DNA of 64,000 bases from positions 1,426,001 to 1,490,000 of the forward strand of contig JASISA010000010.1 in NCBI GenBank assembly GCA_031771865.1, written 5' to 3'. Both the position numbers and the translations under genes were made by a program. Positions within the stretch are counted from its first letter, which is position 1. Every line of letters begins with the position of its first letter. Source of the DNA: Nothophaeocryptopus gaeumannii. Lineage: Eukaryota > Ascomycota > Dothideomycetes > Mycosphaerellales > Mycosphaerellaceae. This document shows positions 31,163-42,743 of the stretch, one piece after another. Under the pieces are notes generated by a model. The model saw nothing but the letters and a program-made list of their open reading frames with translations, made no database searches and was not told where the DNA came from.

Positions 31163-32605
31163 CTAGATCGAAACATTCGCACAGCTGAAAGCAGGCTTAA
31201 CAATGCTCGAGTAATCAGCAATGATAGCCTCCACAGCAGCGTAAAGACCAGGTCCAAGCAAGAACAGACCACAAATCATGACGAAGATGTGCACGACAGT
31301 CATGACGGAGCGGCCGGCAGTGGCAAAGAACTTGCCCTGGTAGAGCTGGTAGTATGCCACAGCGAAGAAGATGAAGCCAAAGAACGAGTCGAAGGCTGCA
31401 CCAAGCAGGGACAGGAAGTCACCCATAGATGGGATGACCTCGGCGAAGACGAAGGCAACGAGCCAGATGCCGGCCATGACGAGGGCCCAGACTCCCCAGC
31501 CGATGATTGTGTTGCTGTGTGCATGGCGAGACTTGCCCATGACGAGCTTGTGGTAGACGAACTTGGCGGAGACGTTGGCGTAGATGACACCAATGACTAG
31601 GGTCGGGACGATAACGAAAGCGAACGAGGCCTTCTTGTAGGCAACAACACCGAGAGAGCCGAAGGCCGGTGCGGTACTGTATTGGCCGAGGTAGCGAAAG
31701 CCGATCGCCGGTGGGACGATGAAGAGGAATGCGGAGATACCGGTGAGGACGGCGAGTGCCTTGGGGAAGTCCTGTGGGCGCTCCATCTCGGAGATGAAGG
31801 TTGGAAAGAGGATCTGAGGAACCCAGAGGAAAGTAATGTTCAGGACAGCATTCATGCACGCGACCCAGGTCGTGCCAGCTGGAGGGAAAGCGTAAGTCTT
31901 GACCTCACCGAGCTCAGGATAGTTCCCGTTGTAACCGTAGTAAGGAGCAGCCTCGATGCCGGAGAAGACCATGAAGAGGAGGATAGCGATCGCCATAGCG
32001 GCAGCCGAGAACATGCTCATGAAGGAGACGTGCTTGAGAGTCCGGGGCAGCGACATGATAATACCCATGATGGTGGCAATGACGCTGAAGACGACCGTGC
32101 AGAGCGAGTGGTCAGATAGGGTGTTGAGGACCTTCGCGCCAGTCAGGACGTGGAAGCCGATCAGCAGGATGTTGTTGGCCAGAAGCATGAAGGATGTAAA
32201 CCAGTAGGCGAGGTTAGACTTTCCGAAAGCATAGTATCCGAAGTCGCAGATATCTTTAATTTGCGGGTGCTTCATGATGAATTTGTGCATTGTTATACTG
32301 GTGATGTAGAAGAGTATGCCAGCGATAAGCATGGTGATTATGCCAGGAACCCAGCCAAGGACACTGAGGGACCATGTTTGAGCCATGATAGCCAAGCACA
32401 CCTGGTCGCCAGCAAGCAACCAGGCGGCCTTCTGCCATGACATGGTCCGTAATGAGATCTCATGTTGGTGATCTTCCTGGACTAAAGCCGTGATGGTGTT
32501 GATGCTACTGTCTCCATCGTAGGCCGGCGCCTCTTCGTCAACGATAGCAACGACTGGCTCGTTCTTTTCGCCCAGCTTGACGTTGTCCCAGCCTGGAGTA
32601 GGCAT
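31163..32605 (-). CDS. neutral amino-acid transporter, AAAP family (mtr-like)
   Basis: Single exon of 480 aa starting MPTPGWDNVKLGE. After a cytosolic N-terminus (EEAPAYDGDSS) it has about eleven membrane helices: TMSWQKAAWLLAGDQVCLAI, SVLGWVPGIITMLIAG, YWFTSFMLLANNILLIGFHV, ATIMGIIMSLPRTLKHVSF, AAAMAIAILLFMVFSG, WVACMNAVLNITFLWVPQ, LTGISAFLFIVPPAIGF and others, in the order of the Aa_trans family. It resembles the Neurospora mtr-type N amino-acid transport proteins, which import neutral aliphatic and aromatic amino acids by proton symport. The ATG at 32605 was chosen because it precedes the conserved N-terminus; the frame stays open 33 codons further upstream. Substrate preference is inferred, not shown. 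Confidence 0.93.
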   Translation of the reverse strand: MPTPGWDNVKLGEKNEPVVAIVDEEAPAYDGDSSINTITALVQEDHQHEISLRTMSWQKAAWLLAGDQVCLAIMAQTWSLSVLGWVPGIITMLIAGILFYITSITMHKFIMKHPQIKDICDFGYYAFGKSNLAYWFTSFMLLANNILLIGFHVLTGAKVLNTLSDHSLCTVVFSVIATIMGIIMSLPRTLKHVSFMSMFSAAAMAIAILLFMVFSGIEAAPYYGYNGNYPELGEVKTYAFPPAGTTWVACMNAVLNITFLWVPQILFPTFISEMERPQDFPKALAVLTGISAFLFIVPPAIGFRYLGQYSTAPAFGSLGVVAYKKASFAFVIVPTLVIGVIYANVSAKFVYHKLVMGKSRHAHSNTIIGWGVWALVMAGIWLVAFVFAEVIPSMGDFLSLLGAAFDSFFGFIFFAVAYYQLYQGKFFATAGRSVMTVVHIFVMICGLFLLGPGLYAAVEAIIADYSSIVKPAFSCANVSI

Positions 32606-34833
32606 CTTAGCGATGTTTAAAATGAGTGAGTTTGTTGGCGATTGTCGGTTTGGGCGGTGATAAGGCTTCGGGCAACTTGCGCGACGTCGAACAATATATA
32701 GCAAGTGCCGATAACATGGGTGCTGAAAATCCGCGTGGGAGTTCGCATGTCGTGATCGGCCAGGCTCAGCGAGGCAGCTTCGGGCACGCCGCTTCTAGAA
32801 GCCCTCCCGGACGCAACCGAAGGACTGACCACTGTGCGCTCTCGCCTTACAGACACACATTCTGCATGGCGTTCTTTGGTCACTCTTACCTTGTGTATAG
32901 CGATGGTGCCATACTTGTTGAAGGTCAAGGGTGAAAGCTTAAACGAGCTTTCCTTGGGCTGGGCGCGGCTTGAGTGGGGCGAGGACCAGACTTATGCGTC
33001 TTATCAGCCTCTGGAAGATGCGCCAAGTCCTGTGGTAAGAGCAAATACGCGATGGACCTGTTCTACGTCCTGCAAGCTGCCGTGAACAGCATCTGCATGC
33101 CGGTCAGTACACCCATAGAGTGTTGTGCATCAATATTGCCCTGTCAAATGTTTCTCCTGCTGAAGCGCTCAGCTCGACGACTACAACACCCGGTCCTCAG
33201 CGCAACGACTGACACTCTGGCCGCAAGGCTTCAACAGTAGCTCAAATGCTGCGCAATAGAGCATAAAGATATCCCGTGGTAGCCCACGGGCTGCTTGTCA
33301 CGGCTTCTATTCTCAATGTCTTTGCTCTTACGAGATATGTCGCGCACACCTTCTTCCCGATGATATCTTGAAGCCCCAAACTCGGTCTGATAGGGCGTTC
33401 GTCGCGGGCAATAGACGACACAAGGGCGAGCATTCCAGAGCCGCTTCGTGAAGGGCCCTCAAACATCATGAAGTAGGCAGGGCTTGAGCTGGGCATTGTC
33501 AGTAGACACCCGGGCATCGTCCACGCTTTGCAGACATCGCGCGCCTGGTTCTGTTCGGTGGCATAACAATAACTCCTCGTAGGGCATGCAACCCAGCGAG
33601 TGAGGATGTCGGGAAGCGTTCCCCATGCGTGCATGACGAGGGATGGATTGTCAATGCGAAGGCGCGGAAGGGAAAGAGGACGGGGGCCGAAAGCGATGCA
33701 TTCACCTGCGTCACGTCATATGTCGGATCCAGCCGACAGGGGTGGAGCCCAAGGTTCACTGGATGAGATCTTCCTCGACGTCTTCTCCTTCCACGCTCGT
33801 GTACAGTTCCTTTGCTGTACCATAACATGCGTGAAATGCTTCCATATTGCCTTGAGATCGCTTCTCAAATGGCGTCAACCACTGCATCCTTGCCATCTTG
33901 AGCGGTCGCAGCGTGTCTTGGCAGTTCCCAGATTCACGACCTCAGCAACTCACCATCCCAGCAGCGATGAATTCCCCGCAATCGCGACACATCCCCAAAT
34001 GACGAATATCGAAAACAGTAAATGCGTGGCAAGACGCTACGTCAGCCTCGGCATACCTCATCGTTCGGGGTTTTCTACCTAATCGTTGATCTAGAACTGT
34101 TCCCTCGCTTTTTGACATGGAAGAGAGACGGCGACTGGCTTCGACCAGTCCTGCAATCGAAAACGACCACATTGATCGTCGGAAGGGTCTTCGCTGTCTG
34201 TAGACTGTCGGCAAGAGACTTGTGGATCAAGCTCTTTGCGCCAACGGCTGTCACAGGATCAACCCTGGTCTCTCTGACAATCGTTCACCGGAGGCGAGTC
34301 CGTAGCGAAGACGCCGCGGCGGAATGTGCTGCGTCTCCGAAGCCATGCACCATGCCTCCGCGTCCGAGGCGGCTTCTCTTTCCGGTCTGATGATCGCGGG
34401 GACAGTTTATCTTCGAGCTGCTAACATAGTACAGGCTAGTTGAGAGATGCTAGGAAGTCTCTGTCCTCGCGATTACTCCAGCCTGATCTTGTAAATGTCT
34501 GGCGAAGTGTTCTCGCAAGCCAGACTGACCATGCGACGCAGCAATTGGAACTGCTTGTTTTTTTTTCTCTTGGCCATTCCCGACGAGGCCAAGTCAGCTT
34601 CTAGATCACCTTCTGATCCGTATCCTTCTTGCATGCCAAACGGACGTATACAACCACGATCTTGGCCCTGACAGGGGTGGTTGGCGCCTACCCGCTATCC
34701 ATGCACTTGTCGGCTTTTCTCTGGAAGGTACTCGTCTCGTCCAGTCCCCTCTCTCCGACATCGAGCCCATTCGCAGATTCTTCCTAAACTACATACATGC
34801 TGCCTCGACCCTGACGATGCAAAGTAACTTATC
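32606..34833. other. intergenic, about 2.2 kb
   Basis: This is the promoter region of the transporter (left) and of the bZIP gene (right). Frames here are short and without domains. A T-run at about 34558-34567 is present. No RNA gene was recognised. Confidence 0.4.
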
Positions 34834-35871
34834 ATGGACGGCCTTCAGCCCATCATTGGCGCGAATGAGCTCTCGGCAGAGGGCGAGCAGCAACTCAGGT
34901 CAGTCTCCGCGCTGCTGACGAATCCATTGCAGTATCTCACTGTCTACAGCTCAGCCACCATCGATGGCCTCGCCGTCGCTCCGCAGCCGCTACCTTTGGA
35001 CAACGTGAGCGCTGGCAATGTTGAGCTACCGCTTGATGTCTCCATGCACAGTCAATGGGTGAATTCGCGATGGAATGGGGCGATTGACTTGGAGACCCCA
35101 TCAATAGAAGCCCTGAACGCTTCGGCCTTCCCTTGCAATAATCCGGCCAACAGCATTACACCATCTTCAACCGCCACACCTGAGATGCCAGTCGCCACAG
35201 TACCTCCACAGACTTTCGCACCATATTTGATACCCACACGGCCAATCGCCCCGATCGCAGAGCCACTGCCGCACCCCTCAAAGCTGATGGGAGATGGCGG
35301 CGTACGAGGTCGTAGCTTGCAGCTCCAAGCATTGGCCAATGCGAACACCTCCAGCTCAACGTCATCGCAGCCTCCTCTCGCGATGCAACAACAGCTGCAG
35401 ACATTGCGCTCCTCACAGAGTCTGGTCAACATGTCCAGTCCGTCACAAGAGAGTGCGCAGCGCTCTCAGAGCATTGGCGGAGGACACCGAAGGACCGCTA
35501 GCAAACGTGCGAACACGAAACTGCAAAGCCCTACGCCGGCCAACAACACAGATGCCTCAGACACCGATCCCGACATGGACGAATATGAAAAAGTCAAGCG
35601 CAACCGGGAGAGAAATCGCGTAGCAGCAGCAAAGACCCGTCGGAAGAAGAAATCTAAGGCCAAGGAAATCGAGGAGACAGCGAAGCAGATCGCAGAACGC
35701 AATCGCGAACTACATCAAGAAGTCAGGGACCTTCGAGATGCGTTCTCCACACTGAGACATTGCGCTCTGGCACATGACCCGGGAGTCGGCTGCGATTGCG
35801 CAGATATCCACCAGTATAACCAGGCGAAAGCCCAAGAAGTCGCAAATGAGGTCGCGAAGGGGGCTCTGTGA
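34834..35871 (+). CDS. bZIP transcription factor, ATF/CREB-like
   Basis: Single exon of 345 aa (MDGLQPIIGANELSAEG...). The first 250 residues are Ser/Pro/Gln/Asn-rich without a fold and probably regulatory. The basic region begins near residue 255 (KRNRERNRVAAAKTRRKKK) with the invariant Asn at about 261 and Arg eight residues later. A leucine-zipper segment follows (IEETAKQIAERNRELHQEV, LRDAFSTLRH), and a C-terminal GVGCDCADIHQY motif is of the type seen after the zipper in fungal ATF/CREB factors. In the core NxxAAxx(C/S)R the usual Cys/Ser is Thr. It presumably binds CRE-like sites as a dimer. Target genes are unknown, and it shows no obvious link to its neighbours. Confidence 0.9.
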   Translation: MDGLQPIIGANELSAEGEQQLRSVSALLTNPLQYLTVYSSATIDGLAVAPQPLPLDNVSAGNVELPLDVSMHSQWVNSRWNGAIDLETPSIEALNASAFPCNNPANSITPSSTATPEMPVATVPPQTFAPYLIPTRPIAPIAEPLPHPSKLMGDGGVRGRSLQLQALANANTSSSTSSQPPLAMQQQLQTLRSSQSLVNMSSPSQESAQRSQSIGGGHRRTASKRANTKLQSPTPANNTDASDTDPDMDEYEKVKRNRERNRVAAAKTRRKKKSKAKEIEETAKQIAERNRELHQEVRDLRDAFSTLRHCALAHDPGVGCDCADIHQYNQAKAQEVANEVAKGAL

Positions 35872-36789
35872 GGGCGTGATGTCTTTACTTTACGCACGCG
35901 GATGAGTTTCTCCAAAGAATCGCAGACAGACTATTCGAAGTATGCCCCGAATAACGAGGCAAGCAGCATTGCCTCCTACCTTAGAGCTCAGTATTGCCAT
36001 ACGATGTTGACGACTAGGCAAGATACCCAACTAAGACATGAATGAGTACCCTGCGTCCCCCAACCCATTTTTCAACCTCTGAGAAAAGAAGTCACTGTCA
36101 CATGTCACCAGCGAAGGAGCTTACTCCGTAAGAATCGTATCATCAAACATGTCCACTGGAGACCACCAAACTGGATCTGAACAGTCCACTCGCGCAGTCA
36201 ACAGAGGTTAGACTACCGGCTATTCTGAACCTCGTCTCTGCAGCCCTATCTCTGCAGCCCTTCGTGAATCTATGCTGCATTATTCCCGGTTGGTGCTATG
36301 AACAACACTTGTTTTCGAGAGAAGCCGAAGAGTAAATTCCGTACAACTACGATCTTACCAGCAGCTGGAGAGGACTACATCTAAGTCGTACCAACTCACC
36401 CTCTCTCCTGATTTTGGATGCTCTCTATACTACTGAGCTCACACCTAGTGCTTTGATACAAGGGCTAGCTCAAAGAGTGTATATTACGAAGTTTTCAAGT
36501 TGACTGGCGAATTTGACTTGTCTAGATCCATTTCGTGAGACCACTGCGAGGAAAAGATGTTGCCGTTCATTACCAGTCCTCATGCATACATGTATCCAAA
36601 AGAGTGTTCTACAACCCAAACAAAAAAAATTGAAACCCTTTGACCTTTTACATCACAGCCATGGCCCGCCAAAGCATCTCCCTCGCCCGTCGACCAATTT
36701 CCTTTCTCCTTCCCGGATTGGTTTCACCGCGTCTTCTCTCTCCACCTCCTCTATCCGACCCTCTGCCCTCGCACCATCCCCTAACGAGC
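35872..36789. other. intergenic, no gene recognised
   Basis: This is the bZIP 3' flank and the 3' side of the G1 peptidase gene. It contains some short CT-rich stretches near 36640-36790 and no RNA gene. Confidence 0.4.
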
Positions 36790-37745
36790 TCATGCATAAC
36801 TACAGGTAACCGTACTATCCCCCGAAGTCCCACAACTCGTCAAAATCTCCCCGTTCTGCTCAATATCCAAAATCGTCGCCCCCTCCACCCCCAAATCACT
36901 CCCACCCGCCGTATAGCTCGCATCTGTAAATGTGACCGTCTCAAACTCCGCAAACCCAATCAATTCCGCATCTCCGTTACTCGACACAGTCTCGAAATCC
37001 TCCACGATCCATTCTGCGTTTTCTTGACATAGTGCTGTCTCCCCGCTGAAGGTGTGAGAGGCGAATTCTCCCGTGGATTCGTTGGTTATGTATGCTGTAC
37101 CAGAGGTTGAAGAGGTTGCGACGACGGACATGCTGATGGAGTCGCCGGGGGAGACGGTGAGGGAGAAATCGTAGGAGTATTCGGGGAGCCATTCGTACCA
37201 GGCTGAGTAGGCTGTCTCAGAGCCTTCGATGATCCAGTCGATGCCTAGGCACACACAGAGACGTATGTCAGTTTAAGGGTGCTGGTGGGAGAATGGGAGA
37301 GGTGGAAAGCTTACCGGTCTGGAGGATAGCCGTGGCACAAGTATCGCCATCGATGCCGACCCAGGCACTACCGCCGTACTCTTCGCTGGAGATGCCGCCT
37401 GAGGGGATGGAGACGGTTGGGAAGTTGGCTATGGCGGAGACTTCGGTGATGTCGGAGCTGATTTGGACGGCGCCCTGGCAAGGACATTTAGCTTTTGCTC
37501 AAAGAAGCAGGTGGGAGAGAACTTACAGCCCAGTTGGAGCTGTACTCCACATTCTTGCTTGGACCGATCACGACTCTGTCATCCAAGCTAGTGAAGTTGA
37601 CGGCAAGAGGTCCAAGAGTCTTGCTCTGGCCTTCCAGTCGACGAGCCAGACGGCGTCGCTCGAAGGCGTCGCGACGCTTCTGGGTGTGCGGAGCAGCCAT
37701 GGCTGTCGCGAGAAGGGCGGTGATGGCAGCGATCGTGAACTTCAT
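36790..37745 (-). CDS. secreted G1-family (eqolisin) glutamic peptidase
   Basis: Three exons (37745-37527, 37474-37315, 37244-36790), 277 aa, about the length of aspergilloglutamic peptidase preproenzymes. The signal peptide is MKFTIAAITALLATAMAA, followed by a basic propeptide (KRRDAFERRRLARRLEG). The mature part has VEYSSNWAGAVQISS, AWVGIDGDTCATAILQTG with the Gln of the catalytic pair, WYEWLPEYSYDF, ATSSTSGTAYITNESTG and CQENAEWIVEDFE carrying the catalytic Glu. This Gln/Glu dyad defines the G1 family, active at acid pH outside the cell. Both introns (52 and 70 nt) keep phase. The gene is probably induced by acid or protein as in related fungi, although no PacC site was verified. Confidence 0.95.
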
Positions 37746-40256
37746 CTTGAGAGAGAGTCGTGCTGGGCTTTGGTGAACGAAAGACTGGTTGTAAGGTCAA
37801 TGGAATGAGAATGAAGAAGCATCAGGGCGAAGATGTTTTGTTCAACTTATACCTTCTTAATACTTCATCTGCATGTCGACAGATGATACACTTACGGATA
37901 GTCGGTTCATAGAGCAACGGACATTGTCCTGGAGTGAGGTCTGCTCCGGCTGGTCCCCCGCCATATGCAGCTGCGACAGAGCCAGTGAGGCACGATACAG
38001 TAGTCTGTCTCCAGCATCGAGATATGTTGTGGTGATAGAGAGGTACCATTGCGCATCTGCGCATCTTCCACATCGGTCATGGGATGTGCATATTGTTAAT
38101 ATGTTTGTCCGTATAGTCACTCGGCCAAATGAATGCCGGTGTCTATCGACCCAGGCTTTGGCTAGTAAAGCGTTCTGTGCCTTTCCTGGGTCAGATGGCC
38201 CTGTGCTTGCTCGTGATGTGCTCAGCTGGTCCAGATCAGCGCATTCGTCCGGTACGAGAGGCGCAACTGCGAATGCCGCATATTGCGATTTGAGCAAAGC
38301 CTCAAGCTTCTACTTGTTGATGTCTTTGCTACCATCTTCGTGCGGCTCAAGGACGGATGTAAGCATGGCTGGACGGCAGTCAAAATCCATCTTGCGGAGC
38401 CGTCCTTATCTAAGCGAAAGGCCCCATGCAGGAACGAGCATGCACACATATTGCTCGAACTGTCCGGAGATTGTTAATTCGACAAGATGTCTTCCGAAGG
38501 CTCGCGAGGGAGTGATAGTACGTGCATTCGCATGCAGAAGTCTCGAAGGCTTGAAGGCCTGCCTCGGGAGGAGCATTTGCCGCAGAAGCATTCCATCGAT
38601 GCTGCAAGGTACATTGCCTATCGTAGTTTCAAAAGGCTGTCTCGTGGTATACTTGACTTTGAAGTTCCATATAGTCACGCTGATGTTTGTGGTGTGCCTT
38701 CAGACGTCAGCTCACGCCCAGTGTGCACAGTAGCGGCCAGGTCGTGAGGCGTGGGACGAGATGTTGACGCCATCTCGCGCTCTCTCGTGCGTTGCTTCTA
38801 GTTGTCAGTGATCTGCCCTACATCCAATTTGTTAGTGCTGGAAAGGCCAAAGTTCGCCAATAGGGCGGTACAAGTCTGGTATTATCGCGTCTCCAGGACA
38901 TTGCTCGCCTGAGAGGTTTCCACAAATTCGCTTCCCCTGCAATTCTGGTGGTCGCCGTATGAACATGAAGATGGAGGGTTGTTTTGGCGGGCGTGGAGAC
39001 AACAACCCAGTTCATGCAGATAGGTGTGATAGCAAGCCTTGCGCAGATAGGAGCTTGTAGCGAGCCAAGATAAGCTTGATATTGCTTCGACAGAGGCAGC
39101 TAGGCATCCGGTATGTGCATGGAGCATATGATCTGTCCGGAGCCACAGATTGCCTCGCGCCGCAGTGACTCTGTCCGGGAGCCAGAGTAGAAGGTGGTAC
39201 CGGAGGAAAGGTTGCGCAATACCACAGCTACGAGCTGCCAATCAGCAAGAGCGGCGTGCATGAAATGTCTCGTCGACTATGAGATGCCTTCTTCGATGAA
39301 GTGACATGTCGTGCCGTGGTAGTAGAGGCGAGAGAAGGGTGTGAATGGAGATGAAGACGCGAAGAGGTGATGTTGTCAGGGTATCAGAAGTCGACCTCAT
39401 GTCTCCCACCTCGCTGAGTCAGCCAGGGCCTGAAGGCAATGACGTTTCTTCAGCCGCGCCGCGACTTCTTTTGTCCATCAACGATGCATCTTACCTTCCC
39501 TCACTCTGGCATCGCAGAGCCACAAACAGCCGTTCGTGGATGGCAGCGAATAGTCTGCTGCATATGGAGGCTCGATCTTCCATGATGTCCCTTCGCGAGT
39601 CTTGAGACGTGCCTGGCGCTCATAAGGCGCACCTCTCCCGCCGTGTACGATGCCGGACGCCTGGGCACATCACTGTGCTATCTAGGCCTTCAACTCGATA
39701 CAATGACGGGCATAGATTGCAAGGTCGACTGAGACCTGAGAGGCGGTCTTGAATTGACTCGAGCAAGAGATGTGTCGCCTGAAGGATTAATTGTTGTCAA
39801 TGCCTGGCACCCGGCTTGGGAGCAACAGCACTCCCTCAGGCCGCTCAGTTACCTGATGGGAGCTGCGGCGCTGAAGTCGGTCGATGCAGCACCTGCATTC
39901 GGAAAGTCATCACTACTTCCAAGACTTCTACAAGGTCGAGGCCTCGCCGTGGCTGGCTGAGGGTTGCATACAGAGCTGCTTCTCTAACCGCATTCTGTCA
40001 AGTGAAGCTTTCCCACGAAGTCTATTCGGATTCTAACCACATGATCAAGCAGGCAAGCCCGCGCACGAAACACTTTTGCATTGTTCCCGTACACTATGCA
40101 AGCTATATTCTCAACATGCAGTAACTTAGAATCTGATGTGCGAGGGTTAGCTGGCCGCGAGTTAGGAGCGCGGCGTCCACCAGCCGTTCAAAAGGTGCTA
40201 CGCAGCCATGGTCCTCTCCGCTCAACTCAACGATCAGTTCAGTGCCAGTCATCAGA
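37746..40256. other. intergenic, 2.5 kb, with overlapping unassigned frames
   Basis: An unusually long ATG frame (plus 37873-38733, 286 codons, Ser/Cys/Arg-rich) lies opposite a minus frame of about 146 codons (38297-37857, no ATG) that has a more protein-like composition. Neither shows a domain or splice structure, so neither is called a gene. The rest (38.8-40.2 kb) holds only short frames. Confidence 0.4.
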
Positions 40257-41053
40257 ATGCGGTCAGTGCGAGCATTGATCTTTGCCTGTGTGACGGGAGC
40301 GTTCGCAATTCCTGGCTTGTCCAACTCCAACACGGTCTGCAGTAAGGATCCATACAAAGCCCTTCTACCATTATCGGCCTATCCTCCTGCCCAAAGCTAC
40401 TGCGCGAGCAAGTATCCGATTTCTTCTGCAACAACGACTACAACAACGACCGCTCCCGCATGCATTGCTACTGCTGCCGCGGTAGCCGCAGGAAAACGAG
40501 CTGCTGAGCTTCATGTCGATCTTTCGGAATGGACAACGATTCACGCAAGAAGGCGTTGGCATCTTTGATTGCAGCCAAGCAAAGCATCGTCTCAACAGCT
40601 TGCTCTTGCATTCAAACGGCAACGACTGTAACATCGACCGTCACCACAACGAGCAGTCTCGCTACACCATTGCCTTCCTGCTGCGGCGGTGCGCCTTTCG
40701 CACAAATCAGGCAATATGGCTCGGATCTCTATGGGGTTTGCTCGAGCTGCACATACAGCACTGCTGATGGATATTACGACATCGAAAACTATCCATACAG
40801 TGTTGGTTGTTGTGATTTCACCCAGTACTGCGCGCGAAGATGTTCGGAAAGGGGAGCTGCATGCCAAGGCGTCACTAAGCAGCTTCCAACAGACAATAGT
40901 TACAACAACTGCAAGTTCCTCTCGCACGCCATTGGCGGGGGTAGCACTTCTTCCGACAGTGATACGAAATACAAGCTACCGGCGAATATCCCTCTTTGTA
41001 GCGGCACACAGCTCACGACTCCTGGGACTATGTGTAATGCCGGATGTGTTTAG
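40257..41053 (+). CDS. secreted cysteine-rich protein with PAN/apple-like region
   Basis: Two exons, 40257-40481 and 40550-41053, giving 242 aa. The N-terminus MRSVRALIFACVTGAFA is a signal peptide. A Thr-rich linker follows (ATTTTTTTAPACIATAAA), then KALASLIAAKQSIVST and a CSCIQTATTVTSTVTTT segment. The C-terminal half is Cys-rich (PSCCGGAPFAQ, YGVCSSCTY, VGCCDFTQYCARRCSER, GAACQGVTKQ, NNCKFLSH, ending GTMCNAGCV). The order 'C..C...C.GV......NCKF' is that of PAN/apple-like domains in fungal secreted proteins. The 68-nt intron (40482-40549) was chosen to join the two frames in phase; its acceptor (CACGCAAG) is weak, so an assembly indel is an alternative. Likely binds carbohydrate or protein outside the cell. 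Confidence 0.7.
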
Positions 41054-41224
41054 GGGTAGACAAAGGCGTAAGGAGGGTATGGCCGTGGCGAATATTGAGC
41101 AGCAATATACAATGGAAGATGAGCGCCTCCATCACTACGCCGTGATAAGCAAGAAGAAAGTCCCTCGCTATTGAACTACACAACCAACGCCCTCGCTCGT
41201 TCTGTACTCCTTTTCCCCTTCCTA

Positions 41225-42743
41225 CTAATACATCTGCCTAGGCACCTGCTCATGACCATCACTCGGACTCGGACTTCTCGTATACGTCAATCTCTGATAA
41301 CTATCCGACCTGCCCATCTGCGGCCTCAAATGATCCGCTCGCATCGTCCGTGTCCTTCCTGGGGGAGCAGGCGATGGATCACGAGCAGCGTTCGGCATAG
41401 CAGGAATCTGCGAATGTGGATTGTATTCTGTCGAGTCGTCATCGGAGTCGGGAGATCTTCTGAGCACTCTTTCTTGTCTGTTTGAGAGGGGTTCAAGGTG
41501 AGTTTGATCTTCCATCTTGAGGGTTCGTTGACGACGGGGACCGGAGTCGCTGTTGCGGCCGCCGGCGAGGCCCATGACCCGACCGACGGTTCGTTGCGCA
41601 ATGAGTTTGAATGCTAAGGCGGTGCCAACGATGATGTCTGAGAGGTTCATAGCGCTGAGGATAGCCTTGAATGTAGATGTCCTCCTTGCGGCTCCAAGGC
41701 CATAGCGATCTGGTCGGGAACCCTCTTTGTACTCGCCAGAGCTGAAAGACCACTGGAACATCAGAGAGAAGATGATCGACTCGACACAGGTCATGAAAGC
41801 TGGAATGCCGAAATTGAGATCGTTGTATGTCGCCTTCTTGCTTGGTCTGAAGAGTTTGCCGTTCAGGAGGTGAAAGACAAGCTCTTGCAGAATCTGGAAA
41901 ATTATGATACCGACGAAAGTCCATGCCTTCGGTCTCATCTTATGCTTGGGATCCACGCCCTCGTCCTTTCGAAAGCGGCGGATGAAGCGAATGCAGGCCA
42001 TCAGGGCACCTCCGACGAAGAGGTAGTCGAGGACTTGGACGTATAGATGCGCATTTTTCGGGCTCCAGGAGTTCTCGCAGAAATCGCCGAAGTATTGAGT
42101 TACTACTTCGATGATGACCAGGACGGTCTTGGATAGAGGATATTGAAGGACGGTGCTGTAGGTTTGCTGTTTCGAGCGGTCAGCCTCGCTCAGAAGTAGA
42201 TGTCACGATTACACTTACCCAGTACCACTTCAGACTTCCGCCCTCAATGATCTTTCCCCGTCGCCCCTTGTTTGGCAAATTGTCGAAGAACTTCTCGAGA
42301 TCGGTACCGTCGGGCGCAACGTACTCCAACGCCAGGTAGAACATCGCCGCCACACTGAATGCCTCGTACACATTTCCAATTGGCTGGATGTAGAGGTAGT
42401 ACGGGTACATGCAGAGAGCGATGAAATTGAAGACGGCGTAGAAGATCGGTAGGTTGACCAGGCGAATGATTTGACGCTGCTCCAGCGGTGCGGTGTATCG
42501 ATGTAGGTGTTTCCAGGTCAGAAACAGGGAGCTGAGTATCGTAAGGATCATACATGGGCCGGAGACGTAGATCATGAACCGGTGGAGGTTGATTCCACTA
42601 TCGCCGAATAGAGGTCCGCCGACCTCGTTCGCAACAGGTCGAGCACATTTTATTGCTGCTTTGATATCCGGCGCAAGGAGCTCGGCACGGACGAAGAGCG
42701 GAGCTCGTTGCTGCAGCTCGTGTAAAAGGAAAGAGGGGGGCAT
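41225..42743 (-). CDS. DUF300 / organic-solute-transporter-alpha (TMEM184) family membrane protein
   Basis: Two exons (42743-42219 and 42166-41225, intron 52 nt, phase 0), 488 aa. Seven predicted membrane helices include HRFMIYVSGPCMILTILSSL, LVNLPIFYAVFNFIALCMY, AFSVAAMFYLALEYV, YLFVGGALMACIRFIRRF, WTFVGIIIFQILQELVFHLL, FMTCVESIIFSLMFQWSF and ILSAMNLSDIIVGTALAFKL. The signatures of the family are YPYYLYIQPIGNVYEAF and EGGSLKWYW. The C-terminal 110 residues are a Ser/Pro/Arg-rich cytosolic tail. Yeast and animal relatives sit in vacuolar or plasma membranes and affect lipid or solute handling. The role here is inferred from the family. Confidence 0.92.

Noticed and set aside
31163..42743. Biosynthetic gene cluster (transporter, bZIP, membrane protein together)
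   Set aside because: No backbone enzyme (PKS, NRPS, terpene cyclase) or tailoring set is present. The genes belong to unrelated families with wide gaps.
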